Shown: positions 44,000 through 52,635 of the stretch, one piece after another
How the letters are laid out: the number at the start of each line of letters is the position of its first letter
How positions within the stretch are numbered: the stretch's first letter is position 1
Source of the DNA: Leptolinea tardivitalis
Lineage (GTDB): Bacteria; Chloroflexota; Anaerolineae; Anaerolineales; Anaerolineaceae
Direction: 5' to 3'
Assembly: GCF_001050275.1 (NCBI RefSeq)
Contig: NZ_BBYA01000008.1
Location: 434,001 to 498,000 of the forward strand
DNA: 64,000 bases
Notes under the pieces: model-generated
The model's input: only the letters and a program-made list of their open reading frames with translations
What the model was told of the DNA's origin: nothing
Databases searched by the model: none
Position numbers and translations under genes: made by a program

Positions 44000-44719
44000 A
44001 TGTCAGCCATTCTCGAAGCAAAATCGGTCAGCAAGATATACAAAAATGGAGCATCTGAAGTAAAAGCGGTTGATTCGGCTTCATTTCAAATTCACCCTGG
44101 CGAATTTGTCGGTCTGGTAGGTCCCAGCGGCTCAGGAAAGACAACCATGTTAGCTATGTTGGCTGCTTTATTGGTTCCAACACATGGTGATGTATTAATC
44201 GATGGAATAAATCTGAGGGATATGGATGAAAAGGAGAGGGTGAAATTTAGACGGAATCGTATTGGGTTTACCTTTCAATCAAACAATTTGGTTCCTTTTC
44301 TGACTGTAAGAGAGAATGTCGAATTAATGCTGAGACTAAATAACCTGTATGATCAGGATTCTCGGAAAAAAGTCGATGAATTGCTAGAGAGATTGGGACT
44401 CTGTGAACGGAAGAACAGCCTTCCCAATCAGCTTTCTGGAGGTCAGAAACAGCGGGTTTCTATTGCGCGATCTCTTATTCATGATCCAAGTGTTGTACTT
44501 GCTGATGAACCGACGGCAAGTCTGGATAGCCAAAGAGCATTTCAAGTTACCCGTTTGTACGCTGATCTGATTCATGAACAGAAAAAAGCCGGCATTATGG
44601 TTACTCACGATTTACGAATGTGTGAGTTTGTTGACAAAATAATCCAAATATCCGATGGAAAAATTGTATCGATCATTGATGATCGCGAAACCATTAAAGC
44701 AATGATTTCCTGTGGATGA
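44000..44719 (+). CDS. ABC transporter ATPase, MacB/LolD/DevA type
   Basis: A 239-residue ATPase with Walker A GPSGSGKTT (41-49), the Q-loop (FTFQSNNLV), the signature LSGGQKQRVS, Walker B VVLADEPTASLD and the H-loop VTHDLRM. The family partners FtsX-like permeases. It begins eight bases after the permease gene, with GGAG ahead. Confidence 0.93.
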   Translation: MSAILEAKSVSKIYKNGASEVKAVDSASFQIHPGEFVGLVGPSGSGKTTMLAMLAALLVPTHGDVLIDGINLRDMDEKERVKFRRNRIGFTFQSNNLVPFLTVRENVELMLRLNNLYDQDSRKKVDELLERLGLCERKNSLPNQLSGGQKQRVSIARSLIHDPSVVLADEPTASLDSQRAFQVTRLYADLIHEQKKAGIMVTHDLRMCEFVDKIIQISDGKIVSIIDDRETIKAMISCG

Positions 44720-44759
44720 TAGGTTTAATTATCAATTCTTACTGCGAAGAATAAATCAA

Positions 44760-44798
44760 AAAGAAAGGGTACGATGGAGTAATTCGTACCCTTTCTTT
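44760..44798. terminator. Bidirectional terminator between ABC ATPase and adaptor gene
   Basis: A 15-base perfect stem (44760-44774 and 44784-44798) with a nine-base loop. The outer half is A/T-rich on both strands. Confidence 0.85.
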
Positions 44799-44823
44799 AT
44801 CGATCTGTTCTTACTAACCGATA

Positions 44824-46032
44824 CTATTTTTCTAATTCTTTCTCAAGCTTAATAGATGCGGTCATTCGCCATTTTATTCGCGGGTCCTGTTTTTCAAGAC
44901 CGATGACAACAGTATAGGTGATGTCACCCTGATTATCTTCCCCCAAAGGTTTGATTCGTTCAACTTTGCCAGGTATTTCCAGACCGGGGATCCCATCAAA
45001 CGTGACAGTCACCCTGTCGCCTTCCATTACTTTTGCAATATTTAGCTCCGTCAAATCATTCGTTTCAATATGAAATTCTGATAAATCTGCTACGACCACA
45101 TTTGATGATCCAACGGATGAAACCTGTCCTGCCTTAAGATTTGAAGATACTATTGTGCCGGTAATGGTTGTCTTTAGAGACAAATCCTCAAGAGCTGATT
45201 CAGCTGATGCAAGCTGAGCTTTTGCATTGGTTACCCGTTCTTCAGCCAACTGTAATTCACTCGGATTAGGACCATTTTTTACCTTTTCCCATTCTTTCTG
45301 AGCATTTTCGTAATCTGCTTTTGCCACAACCAGTTCACCTTCAGAAATTTGCACGTCAACTTCTTCTGGGGCACCCTGTAAATATTTATAATTTGCCTCA
45401 GCCTGTTCTACCTTTTTTCGAGCAGCGGCAAAATTCTGCAGGGCAAATGCCCTGTTGGGATCAGTTTCATCTTTGTTTTGCCAGTTTTCCCAGACCATTT
45501 TGGCATTATTAAAATCATTCAATGCCAGGATATAGTCAGCCTGTGATTGATCGATATACCATTGATCAGCTTTCTTGTAATTCTTATAATTTCGATTTTC
45601 GATCGCTTTATCAAGAGCCTTTTTTGCCTGGGCCAGTTTTAATTGGGCGTTTGCCCGGGCTACATTTGCATTTTGATTAAGGTCATCCAACGCCTTCTGC
45701 GCTGACAAAAGGTCAGTCTGAGCAGCAGATATGGACGCTTTTTGTTTCTCGGATCCTTTTAGTGTTGCAATGATTGCTCCCTGATTTACCAAATCGCCTT
45801 CCTTGACATTTACCTGGTCAACTACACCATTGATGGGAAAAGAAAGGGTTACATAGCTGATGGGAACTGCTTCACCTTCAAAAATCAGTCTGTTGGGAGA
45901 TGAAGGAGTTGTAGTAGCTTGAACGGTTGAATTTGTGGGTGCTTGAGTAGGCTGGCTTGTTTGACAGCCAACCAGAACAAAGCCTGCAAATGCAATCGCA
46001 AACAAATATGGGATAAATTTATGGCGTCTCAT
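44824..46032 (-). CDS. HlyD-family adaptor lipoprotein (MacA/DevB-like)
   Basis: A 402-residue adaptor. A lipoprotein signal (about 1-22) ends in a LVGC lipobox (Cys 23). A biotinyl-lipoyl-like half motif (INGVVDQVNVKEGDLVNQGAIIA) leads into a long alpha-hairpin coiled coil (about 90-260), rich in Ala, Lys and Glu. The second lipoyl half (TTITGTIVSSNLKAGQV) and a beta-barrel follow. ATG 46032 is chosen because it begins the lipoprotein signal and has AGG ahead; the frame upstream to 46068 is rejected. It probably works with the convergent ABC pair. Confidence 0.88.
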   Translation of the reverse strand: MRRHKFIPYLFAIAFAGFVLVGCQTSQPTQAPTNSTVQATTTPSSPNRLIFEGEAVPISYVTLSFPINGVVDQVNVKEGDLVNQGAIIATLKGSEKQKASISAAQTDLLSAQKALDDLNQNANVARANAQLKLAQAKKALDKAIENRNYKNYKKADQWYIDQSQADYILALNDFNNAKMVWENWQNKDETDPNRAFALQNFAAARKKVEQAEANYKYLQGAPEEVDVQISEGELVVAKADYENAQKEWEKVKNGPNPSELQLAEERVTNAKAQLASAESALEDLSLKTTITGTIVSSNLKAGQVSSVGSSNVVVADLSEFHIETNDLTELNIAKVMEGDRVTVTFDGIPGLEIPGKVERIKPLGEDNQGDITYTVVIGLEKQDPRIKWRMTASIKLEKELEK

Positions 46033-46231
46033 ATATACCTGTTTTGTATTATTGATAAACTCTGTCACTATTATACAGAGAGCTGATTAATGGTGAACAA
46101 ACTCTATACAAATTGTTTTTTCGAGATTCATGCTTTTGTACAGAAGAAAATTTTAGATAAATTCTTCTATTTAAAAAATTACCAGGGCACTTGATTATCT
46201 TAACAGCAGTATGTATTAAAACCCGTAATGA

Positions 46232-47776
46232 TCAGGCGTTGTTATCCAATAATCTTGGCCGATATTGAAGAGCCTCGGCCAGATGTGTCGAGGTGATTTT
46301 CTCGCAACCTGCCAGATCAGCAATCGTACGGGCTAATTTCAGGACCCGATGATAGGCCCGTGCAGAAAGCTGAAGTTGCATACTGGCACTCTTCATCAGA
46401 TTTCGACATGTCTCATCCAGATCACAATACAATCTCACCTCAGCTGGCCGCATATCAGCATTGCAGGCAACTCCGTTGATGAAACCACCTTCTGGATTTT
46501 TAAACCGCTGACGTTGGCACTCACGGGCAGCTTCCACCCGTTTTTGAATGGCACAGGATGGTTCGCCGGTACGATCGCTGGATAACTTCTCATATTCCAC
46601 TCTGGGAACGTGGATGTGTATGTCAATACGATCCAACAAGGGGCCTGAAATGCGTTTTTGATATTTTGTTACAGTGGCATCAGAACAGGTACATGCTCGC
46701 TGAGGATCGCCATAATATCCGCATGGACACGGATTCATTGCCCCGACTAATTCAAAATTCGCCGGGAAGGTGAGCGAACCATTGGCGCGGCTGATGGTGA
46801 CCATCTTGTCTTCTATAGGCTGGCGCATAACTTCGAGAACGCGTTGGCCAAATTCAGGAAGCTCATCGAGGAACAGAACGCCTCGATGCGCGAGGGAAAC
46901 TTCACCCGGATGAGGAATGTGCCCGCCTCCCACCAGACCGGCGTGGCTAATGGTATGATGCGGTGCGCGAAACGGTCTGGCGCGTAAAAGGGGAACATCA
47001 GAAGGCAGTGCGTCAGCTACCGAATATATCCGAGTGACATCTAATGCCTCATCAATGGTCATTTTTGGCAGGATGGATGGTAATGCCCGGGCCAGAAGCG
47101 TTTTACCAGAACCAGGTGGCCCAATCATGAGTACATTGTGTCCACCGGCAGCTGCTACTTCAAGTGCTCGTTTGGCATGTTCTTGCCCTTTGATTTCACT
47201 AAAATCAGACAGGATCGGTTCAATAACATCTGCCGGATCTATGGTATGGGTGGTTTCTATGTGGATTTCACCCCGAAGATGCATGACCAATTCCGTCAAT
47301 GAATTAACAGGAATAACTTCAAGATCTGGAATTAATGCTGCTTCCGCTGCATCAGAAGATGGAACAAAAACACGTTTAAAGTTTTGTTCCCGTGCGGTGG
47401 CAGCCATGGGAAGCATACCGCGGACGTGCCGAACACTTCCATCAAGAGAAAGTTCACCAATAACCAGACTTTCATCCAGAAGGCTCTGGTCAAGCTGATG
47501 GGTGGCAGCCAGGACACCCAGGGCAATCGGAAGATCATAGGCTGGTCCTTCCTTGCGCACAGAAGCTGGCGCAAGATTGACCGTCAACGCGCGGCGGGGG
47601 TAATCAAAACCCGCATTATGGACAGCTGACCTTACCCGTTCACGGCTCTCTTGAACGGCAGCATCCGGCAGACCAACAATGACCATTTTAGGCAATCCCG
47701 GACCGGTATCAACCTCAACTTCTACGATGACCCCATCAAGGCCAATGACAGCACAGGAAAATATTCTTGAAAGCAT
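46232..47776 (-). CDS. comM: YifB/ComM Mg-chelatase-like AAA ATPase
   Basis: A 514-residue protein with the ComM N-terminal Lon-protease-like domain (about 1-170), an AAA core with Walker A GPPGSGKTLLARALPS, and a C-terminal Mg_chelatase_C region (ACTCSDATVTKYQKRISGP). ComM is a branch-migration helicase in natural transformation of Vibrio and Haemophilus. The gene is widespread, and here comFC lies about 23 kb away. The ATG at 47776 starts at the family N-terminus MLSRIFSCAVIGLDG. Confidence 0.92.
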   Translation of the reverse strand: MLSRIFSCAVIGLDGVIVEVEVDTGPGLPKMVIVGLPDAAVQESRERVRSAVHNAGFDYPRRALTVNLAPASVRKEGPAYDLPIALGVLAATHQLDQSLLDESLVIGELSLDGSVRHVRGMLPMAATAREQNFKRVFVPSSDAAEAALIPDLEVIPVNSLTELVMHLRGEIHIETTHTIDPADVIEPILSDFSEIKGQEHAKRALEVAAAGGHNVLMIGPPGSGKTLLARALPSILPKMTIDEALDVTRIYSVADALPSDVPLLRARPFRAPHHTISHAGLVGGGHIPHPGEVSLAHRGVLFLDELPEFGQRVLEVMRQPIEDKMVTISRANGSLTFPANFELVGAMNPCPCGYYGDPQRACTCSDATVTKYQKRISGPLLDRIDIHIHVPRVEYEKLSSDRTGEPSCAIQKRVEAARECQRQRFKNPEGGFINGVACNADMRPAEVRLYCDLDETCRNLMKSASMQLQLSARAYHRVLKLARTIADLAGCEKITSTHLAEALQYRPRLLDNNA

Positions 47777-47822
47777 GGGTTAAGTGTAGTTATCTGCAAG
47801 TAAAGAGTCAATTGTGTTGGGA

Positions 47823-48437
47823 TTATTTCTCGAATTGGTCCAGGAGTGTGAGCCTCCAATTTTCAAACCAATCATACCGGCATGGAGCAGATGAATGAAG
47901 ATAATCAGGATTGGTGACTACCAGTCGGAAACTTTCTGCAAAATCCTCTGCTGGTCCCAAACTGCGACCATATAACGTTGGATTCTGTTCCACACATAAT
48001 GCGGTCATTCTCTTTTCAAAACCTGGTGCACGAAATCGGGGAAAGAAGCATTCCGGTTCTGCACCGATCGACCTGCACATGAGATCTGCGGGGCCCCCAC
48101 CAAAAATAGTAGACAAAGGATGCATCCCCAGAAAATTATCCAACACATGCGCGATCTCATGAACGGCCGTGTCACAGCAAAGTGCTTCTCCTACGACAAA
48201 AGTTGTGGAAAATTCAACATGATGATACCGGGTTTTCCACCAGAAAGGTGGAGACGGCTTCCAGTATATCCCGATTGTTTTAAATAATTGACTGGAAGTG
48301 CGGGGCTGAATTCTTCCTTGAAAAAGCCAGTTTTCGACAGCTTTTAATGCCTGCAAAATAGTATCGCAGGTGGCATCAGAAAGACGGGCATCAATAGTCC
48401 ACTCAGCTTCATCAGATAATATTTGCCGGGATTTCAT
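47823..48437 (-). CDS. Putative HExxH metallopeptidase, unnamed family
   Basis: A 204-residue protein with HEIAH (His 93, Glu 94, His 97) and a downstream EDFAESF segment (164-170) in which Glu 164 or 168 could be the third zinc ligand, as in gluzincins or the ATLF-type fold. No signal peptide or membrane helix is seen. I cannot assign a named family. It lies between comM and the helix-hairpin-helix gene without clear coupling. Confidence 0.55.
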   Translation of the reverse strand: MKSRQILSDEAEWTIDARLSDATCDTILQALKAVENWLFQGRIQPRTSSQLFKTIGIYWKPSPPFWWKTRYHHVEFSTTFVVGEALCCDTAVHEIAHVLDNFLGMHPLSTIFGGGPADLMCRSIGAEPECFFPRFRAPGFEKRMTALCVEQNPTLYGRSLGPAEDFAESFRLVVTNPDYLHSSAPCRYDWFENWRLTLLDQFEK

Positions 48438-48461
48438 GGATTACACCGCATACAAAAAGAA

Positions 48462-48506
48462 GAGCGGTGGCAGACTTGTCATCGGTTACGATTTCTGACA
48501 CCGCTC
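48462..48506 (-). terminator. Terminator after the helix-hairpin-helix gene
   Basis: GAGCGGTGgCAGA (48462-48474) pairs with the inverted copy at 48494-48506, with one mismatch. On the minus strand TTCTTTTTG follows the stem. Confidence 0.75.
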
Positions 48507-48534
48507 CATTTCAATCAAAATTTTTGATGACAAA

Positions 48535-48939
48535 TCAGTATGAGACGATTCGCGGCAAAGTCTTGGCTTCAGCAATCCATCCTTCAACCATTTGCTGGGT
48601 TGGTACTCTTCGGACCAGTTTCTTTTCCACATTAACCTCAACCATCTTTTCGGTCAGGTTATCAGAGCGGCGCTTGGAAAGTTCAACAACAGTATCGACC
48701 CCGGCAGCTTCTAAAAGATCTGAATATTCGGAGCCGATCCCTTTAATTCGATATAAATCAGCACGGTTTACCCATTCAAGAATTTTATGTTCATCAATTC
48801 CAGATTCCTTGCTGATATCATCACGGCCTTTTTTTGTGGCACCTTTTTCCAGTAATGCTTCAACCGAAGAGATACCGATTGCCTGCAATTTCTTGGTGTA
48901 GACATCACCAATTCCTTCAATATCTTTGATGGCAGTCAT
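48535..48939 (-). CDS. Helix-hairpin-helix protein, DUF4332-like
   Basis: A 134-residue protein with two tandem helix-hairpin-helix units: IKDIEGIGDVYTKKLQAIGI near the start, and LYRIKGIGSEYSDLLEAAGVD in the middle. This fits the DUF4332 type of small DNA-binding-like protein. AAAGGAG precedes ATG 48939. The longer frame to 48963 would swallow the ribosome site and is rejected. The target is unknown. Confidence 0.8.
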   Translation of the reverse strand: MTAIKDIEGIGDVYTKKLQAIGISSVEALLEKGATKKGRDDISKESGIDEHKILEWVNRADLYRIKGIGSEYSDLLEAAGVDTVVELSKRRSDNLTEKMVEVNVEKKLVRRVPTQQMVEGWIAEAKTLPRIVSY

Positions 48940-49012
48940 AACATCTCCTTTCAACAACCTCATGATGATCGAAAATTAATTATAGAATCGGTTTTAAGAA
49001 AGCACAAATCTG

Positions 49013-49041
49013 TTGTCAACAACACTGCAATGCCTTAGAAT
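49013..49041 (+). promoter_or_regulatory. Promoter of the ridA-two-component-glycan operon
   Basis: TTGTCA (49013-49018) and TAGAAT (49036-49041) are 17 bases apart, about 25 bases before ridA ATG. It is the only good promoter seen for the 9 kb run to 58035. Confidence 0.65.
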
Positions 49042-49064
49042 GTACAAAACATGGAGGATACCCT

Positions 49065-49505
49065 ATGAGCTGTGATTGCAATGAAAAGAAATCCATTGTT
49101 GCACCCAAAGCGCCGAAAGCGCTTGGGCCTTATTCGGCTGCTGTGAAAGTAGGAGATTTTATCTATTGTTCTGGTCAAACCGGTCTGGATCCGGCAACCA
49201 ACGAACTGGCTGAAGGCGGAGTAGAGGGACAAACCCACCAGGTTTTAAAAAACCTCAAGAATGTTCTTGAAGCCGCCGGTACTGATCTGGCACATGTTAT
49301 CAAAACTACTGTATTCCTTAAAGATATGGCGGATTTTCAGAAGATGAATGCCATATATGGTGAATACTTCACTGAAAATTTTCCTGCACGATCAACCATA
49401 CAAGTGGCTGCATTACCAAAGAACGGTCTGGTCGAAATTGAACTTGTCGCTGTTGTTCCATCTGCAAATGATGGGGAAAACCATTGTTGCTGCAACAAGG
49501 ATTAA
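49065..49505 (+). CDS. ridA: RidA-family enamine/imine deaminase with cysteine-rich ends
   Basis: A 146-residue RidA (YjgF) protein. The substrate-binding Arg 109 lies in PARSTIQVAALP, with the PYSAAVKVGDFIYCSGQ start and late VEIELVAV. RidA hydrolyses reactive 2-aminoacrylate-type imines. Unlike most family members it carries CDC at residues 3-5 and CCC at 141-143, possible metal or disulfide sites. GGAGG precedes the ATG. It leads an operon with the two-component pair 12 bases downstream. Confidence 0.9.
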   Translation: MSCDCNEKKSIVAPKAPKALGPYSAAVKVGDFIYCSGQTGLDPATNELAEGGVEGQTHQVLKNLKNVLEAAGTDLAHVIKTTVFLKDMADFQKMNAIYGEYFTENFPARSTIQVAALPKNGLVEIELVAVVPSANDGENHCCCNKD

Positions 49506-49517
49506 GAGCCAAACAAT

Positions 49518-50201
49518 ATGACGGATGAGTTGATTTTACTGGTCGATGACGAACCCAATATCATTCAACTTGCCAAGATGTATCTTGAGAGAGAAGGGTA
49601 TCGGATCATTTCTGAAGCTGACGGGAAATCTGCCCTGGAGGCAATCAAAACAAGGAAACCCAATCTTGTCGTGTTGGATGTTATGCTGCCAGAAATGGAT
49701 GGGTTGGAAGTTTGCAAGCGTTTGCGTCGGGAGAAGAATAATATACCGGTCATAATGCTTACCGCCCGTGATGATGATATTGACAAAATTCTTGGCCTTG
49801 AACTGGGTGCAGACGACTATATGACCAAACCGTTTAACCCGCGAGAATTGACGGCACGTGTAAAAGTCATTCTCCGAAGGTCTGAGCGATTTGGGAAAGA
49901 AACCTCCGGCGAGATGGTGCGCGTAGGTGAATTGGTCATTGATCCAGCTCGTCGTGAAGTCTACCTAGGAGACCAACCGTTGTCATTACGTACACAGGAG
50001 TTTGAAGTTCTGTGGGTGCTGGCAAAAAATCGAGGGTTGGTTTTAACTCGGGAAAAATTGTTGAACCTGGCCTGGGGCTTCGAGTACTTTGGACAGACGC
50101 GTACTGTAGATGTACACATCGCTCAATTGCGGTCGAAAATTGAGGGAAGTGGAGTGCATATCGAAACTGTAACCGGAATAGGGTATAAGTTGACGGCCTG
50201 A
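49518..50201 (+). CDS. OmpR/PhoB-type response regulator
   Basis: A 227-residue regulator. Receiver 1-120: acidic pair Asp 10/11, phospho-acceptor Asp 54 in VVLDVMLPEMDG, Thr in MLTARDD and Lys in MTKPFNP. A winged-helix DNA-binding domain covers about 130-227 (LRTQEFEVLWVLAKNRGLVLTR, and RTVDVHIAQLR). It overlaps the kinase gene by one base (TGATG) and heads a run of surface-glycan genes, which it may control. No obvious direct-repeat operator was found upstream. Confidence 0.94.
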   Translation: MTDELILLVDDEPNIIQLAKMYLEREGYRIISEADGKSALEAIKTRKPNLVVLDVMLPEMDGLEVCKRLRREKNNIPVIMLTARDDDIDKILGLELGADDYMTKPFNPRELTARVKVILRRSERFGKETSGEMVRVGELVIDPARREVYLGDQPLSLRTQEFEVLWVLAKNRGLVLTREKLLNLAWGFEYFGQTRTVDVHIAQLRSKIEGSGVHIETVTGIGYKLTA

Positions 50202-51631
50202 TGCTTTCGACTATTCGATCTCGATTGTGGTTAAGTTACTCCTTAGTAATTATTGCGGCATTAACCGGAATGATTGGTACTACCATCAGTACGTTGAATC
50301 GCAGTCCTTTATTCTACCGGCAAGCAATTCTTCAATTACGGTTATCACAATCAACGCTTTCAAGCAAGATAAAGTTAGAAGTTTCATTTAACATCGACAA
50401 AATCTCTGGTTTGCTATTTGATCAATCCCGCAGGGATAAGATTCGTTATGCCATTATTGATGCTGATGGAAAAATAATCATTGATAGTGGTGAAGGTGAA
50501 TATCCGCCCATTCCGACTTTCAACGTTCCTTTACAGGTTACTGGAGATGATCCCATCTCTTTCAAAACATTCGTTGATGTAGAACATAGGCCATGGTTGT
50601 ATATCCTGCGTCCGTTGGATGAACACTACTATTTACTGGCCGCATCGCGGCAACCTGTAATTGAGATCAGAATGCTGCTGCGCGATGAAATTGTTCAACC
50701 CATGTTGCAGGGAAGCATAATTGCGTTATTTATTGCATTTGCCATGGGATTATTTATGTCTGCATGGATCGGCAGCCCATTAAAACGGCTGGCGGACGGC
50801 GCCAGACAAATTGAAAGCGGAAGCTATCCTGTCCTTGAAAAAGAAGGTCCGCAGGAGATTCAGGAGTTAGCGGAATCATTCAACCAGATGAGTAAACGAG
50901 TTCAACAGACAGAAGAATCTCAAAAGGATTTTCTGGCAAATGTTTCTCATGAATTAAAAACTCCACTAACATCCATTCAAGGCTTTGCACAATCCATTCA
51001 AGATGGCGCTGCCAGTACACCAGAAGAATTGATGCAGGCTGCCAACGTTATATTCGATGAAGCCTCACGTATGCATCGCCTGGTAATGGACCTGTTAACT
51101 CTTTCCCGGCTTGAAGAAGGATCTGCCGGCATGAATCAGGCTCCCGTCGATCTCTCCATGGTACTTGATCAACTTGATGAAAAAATGCTGCCCCTGATTC
51201 AAGCGGCTGGATTGAAAATAATCAAACAGATCACACCCGGCCAAATAGTGATGGGAGATGGTGATCGATTGGCTCAGGTGTTTACTAATCTGGTGGATAA
51301 TGCCATAAAATTCACACCGAAAGGTGGAGAAATCACTCTTAAGATTGTTCCCGATCAAGGGAATGTACTGGCTTCTGTTTCAGATACTGGAAAAGGTATA
51401 CCCGATGTTGAAGAAAACCGGATTTTTGAACGATTTTACCAGGTAGATAAATCGCGTCGTGGCGGATCAAGCCGGGGGATTGGGTTGGGGCTGGCCATTG
51501 CCAGGCAAATTGTTCTTTCTCACAATGGAGAAATTTGGGTCACTAGCGAACCTGGTAAGGGGAGCACATTTTTTGTCCGTTTGCCATCTTATGACAAACC
51601 AACAGTAAAGGTACATCGATCCTCAACATGA
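50201..51631 (+). CDS. Sensor histidine kinase, HisKA type
   Basis: A 476-residue kinase with two membrane helices (about 9-30 and 168-190) enclosing a small outer sensor domain. HAMP (about 191-240), the dimerisation H-box ANVSHELKTPLTS (His 250) and HATPase_c with N-box NLVDNAIKFTP, DTGKGIP and GGSSRGIGLGLAIAR follow. It likely senses an envelope signal and phosphorylates the preceding regulator. Its stop overlaps the next start (ATGA). Confidence 0.94.
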   Translation: MLSTIRSRLWLSYSLVIIAALTGMIGTTISTLNRSPLFYRQAILQLRLSQSTLSSKIKLEVSFNIDKISGLLFDQSRRDKIRYAIIDADGKIIIDSGEGEYPPIPTFNVPLQVTGDDPISFKTFVDVEHRPWLYILRPLDEHYYLLAASRQPVIEIRMLLRDEIVQPMLQGSIIALFIAFAMGLFMSAWIGSPLKRLADGARQIESGSYPVLEKEGPQEIQELAESFNQMSKRVQQTEESQKDFLANVSHELKTPLTSIQGFAQSIQDGAASTPEELMQAANVIFDEASRMHRLVMDLLTLSRLEEGSAGMNQAPVDLSMVLDQLDEKMLPLIQAAGLKIIKQITPGQIVMGDGDRLAQVFTNLVDNAIKFTPKGGEITLKIVPDQGNVLASVSDTGKGIPDVEENRIFERFYQVDKSRRGGSSRGIGLGLAIARQIVLSHNGEIWVTSEPGKGSTFFVRLPSYDKPTVKVHRSST

Positions 51632-52611
51632 AAACTGTATCCATAATTATCCCCTGCCTTAACGAAGAAAAAACCATCCGCCGTGTTTTGCAGGCTTTAT
51701 ATGATCAACAATTCCCCCGTGATCAAATGGAAGTTGTAATTGCAGATGGTGGATCGAATGACCATACCTTAATGGTTATTGACGAATTTAGAACTCAACA
51801 TGCAGATCTTGAAATCAGGGTAGTGGAAAATCCTCAAAAGCAGATACCCGTTGCACTTAATCTGGCTATTCGGGCTGCTCAGGGTGAAATCATTATCCGC
51901 ATGGATGGCCACTCATTGCCTGCATTGAATTATGTAGTTACCTGTGTAAACGATTTGCTGGCAAAAAGAGGGGATAATGTTGGCGGCCGGTGGGAAATCA
52001 TCCCAGGAGCCGAAACCTGGATGGCGCGGGGTATTTCTGCAGCTGCTGCCCACCCTCTGGGGGTTGGGAATGTACGTTATCGAATTTCAGGAGAAGCCGG
52101 ACCTGTGGATACCGTCCCATTCGGGTGTTATTACCGGTCACTTTTTGATCGTGTTGGTTATTTTGATGAATCACTGCTTACAAATGAGGATTACGAACTT
52201 AACACCCGTATTCGAGAAATGGGAGGAATTGTTTGGTTTGACCCTGACATCGTCTGCCAGTATTATTCACGATCTACTTTATTTGATCTTGCCCGTCAAT
52301 ACTGGCGCTATGGATTTTGGAAAGCCAGGATGGTGAAACGATACCCATCATCAATAAAACTTCGCCAGCTGCTACCGCCGTTATTCGTGGCAGGACTGGT
52401 TTTCCTGTTGGTTTCAGGTTTTTTTTTCCATTATTTTTTGATAGCATTTTTTGCCGTTTTTTTCCTATATATGGGTATAATCGTCATTGCATCCATCCCT
52501 GAGGTGAGAAAACGGAACGATTTATCTCTGATAGCTGGAATGCCTTTAGCAATTTTAACCATGCATATCACATGGGGATCTGGTTTCATTATCAGTCTAC
52601 TTGTGCGATAG
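51628..52611 (+). CDS. GT2-family glycosyltransferase
   Basis: A 327-residue GT-A enzyme. It has SIIIPCLNEEKTIRR at the start, VIADGGSND and RMDGHS (the DxD-equivalent metal site). The acceptor side has LLTNEDYELNTRIREMGG, and two or three membrane helices close the C-terminus (about 250-325). This resembles the succinoglycan/exopolysaccharide ExoA subfamily. It overlaps the kinase by four bases and precedes the sugar-phosphate transferase. Confidence 0.88.
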   Translation: MKTVSIIIPCLNEEKTIRRVLQALYDQQFPRDQMEVVIADGGSNDHTLMVIDEFRTQHADLEIRVVENPQKQIPVALNLAIRAAQGEIIIRMDGHSLPALNYVVTCVNDLLAKRGDNVGGRWEIIPGAETWMARGISAAAAHPLGVGNVRYRISGEAGPVDTVPFGCYYRSLFDRVGYFDESLLTNEDYELNTRIREMGGIVWFDPDIVCQYYSRSTLFDLARQYWRYGFWKARMVKRYPSSIKLRQLLPPLFVAGLVFLLVSGFFFHYFLIAFFAVFFLYMGIIVIASIPEVRKRNDLSLIAGMPLAILTMHITWGSGFIISLLVR

Positions 52612-52635
52612 GAAAGCATAGTTTCTGATTTTCGA

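Noticed and set aside
46142-46168. AGAAGAA/TTCTTCT hairpin after comM
   Set aside because: A/T-rich seven-base stem with a 13-base loop; too weak for a terminator call.
47823-48437. Toxin of a toxin-antitoxin pair
   Set aside because: No small antitoxin gene overlaps or adjoins it on the same strand; neighbours are housekeeping genes.
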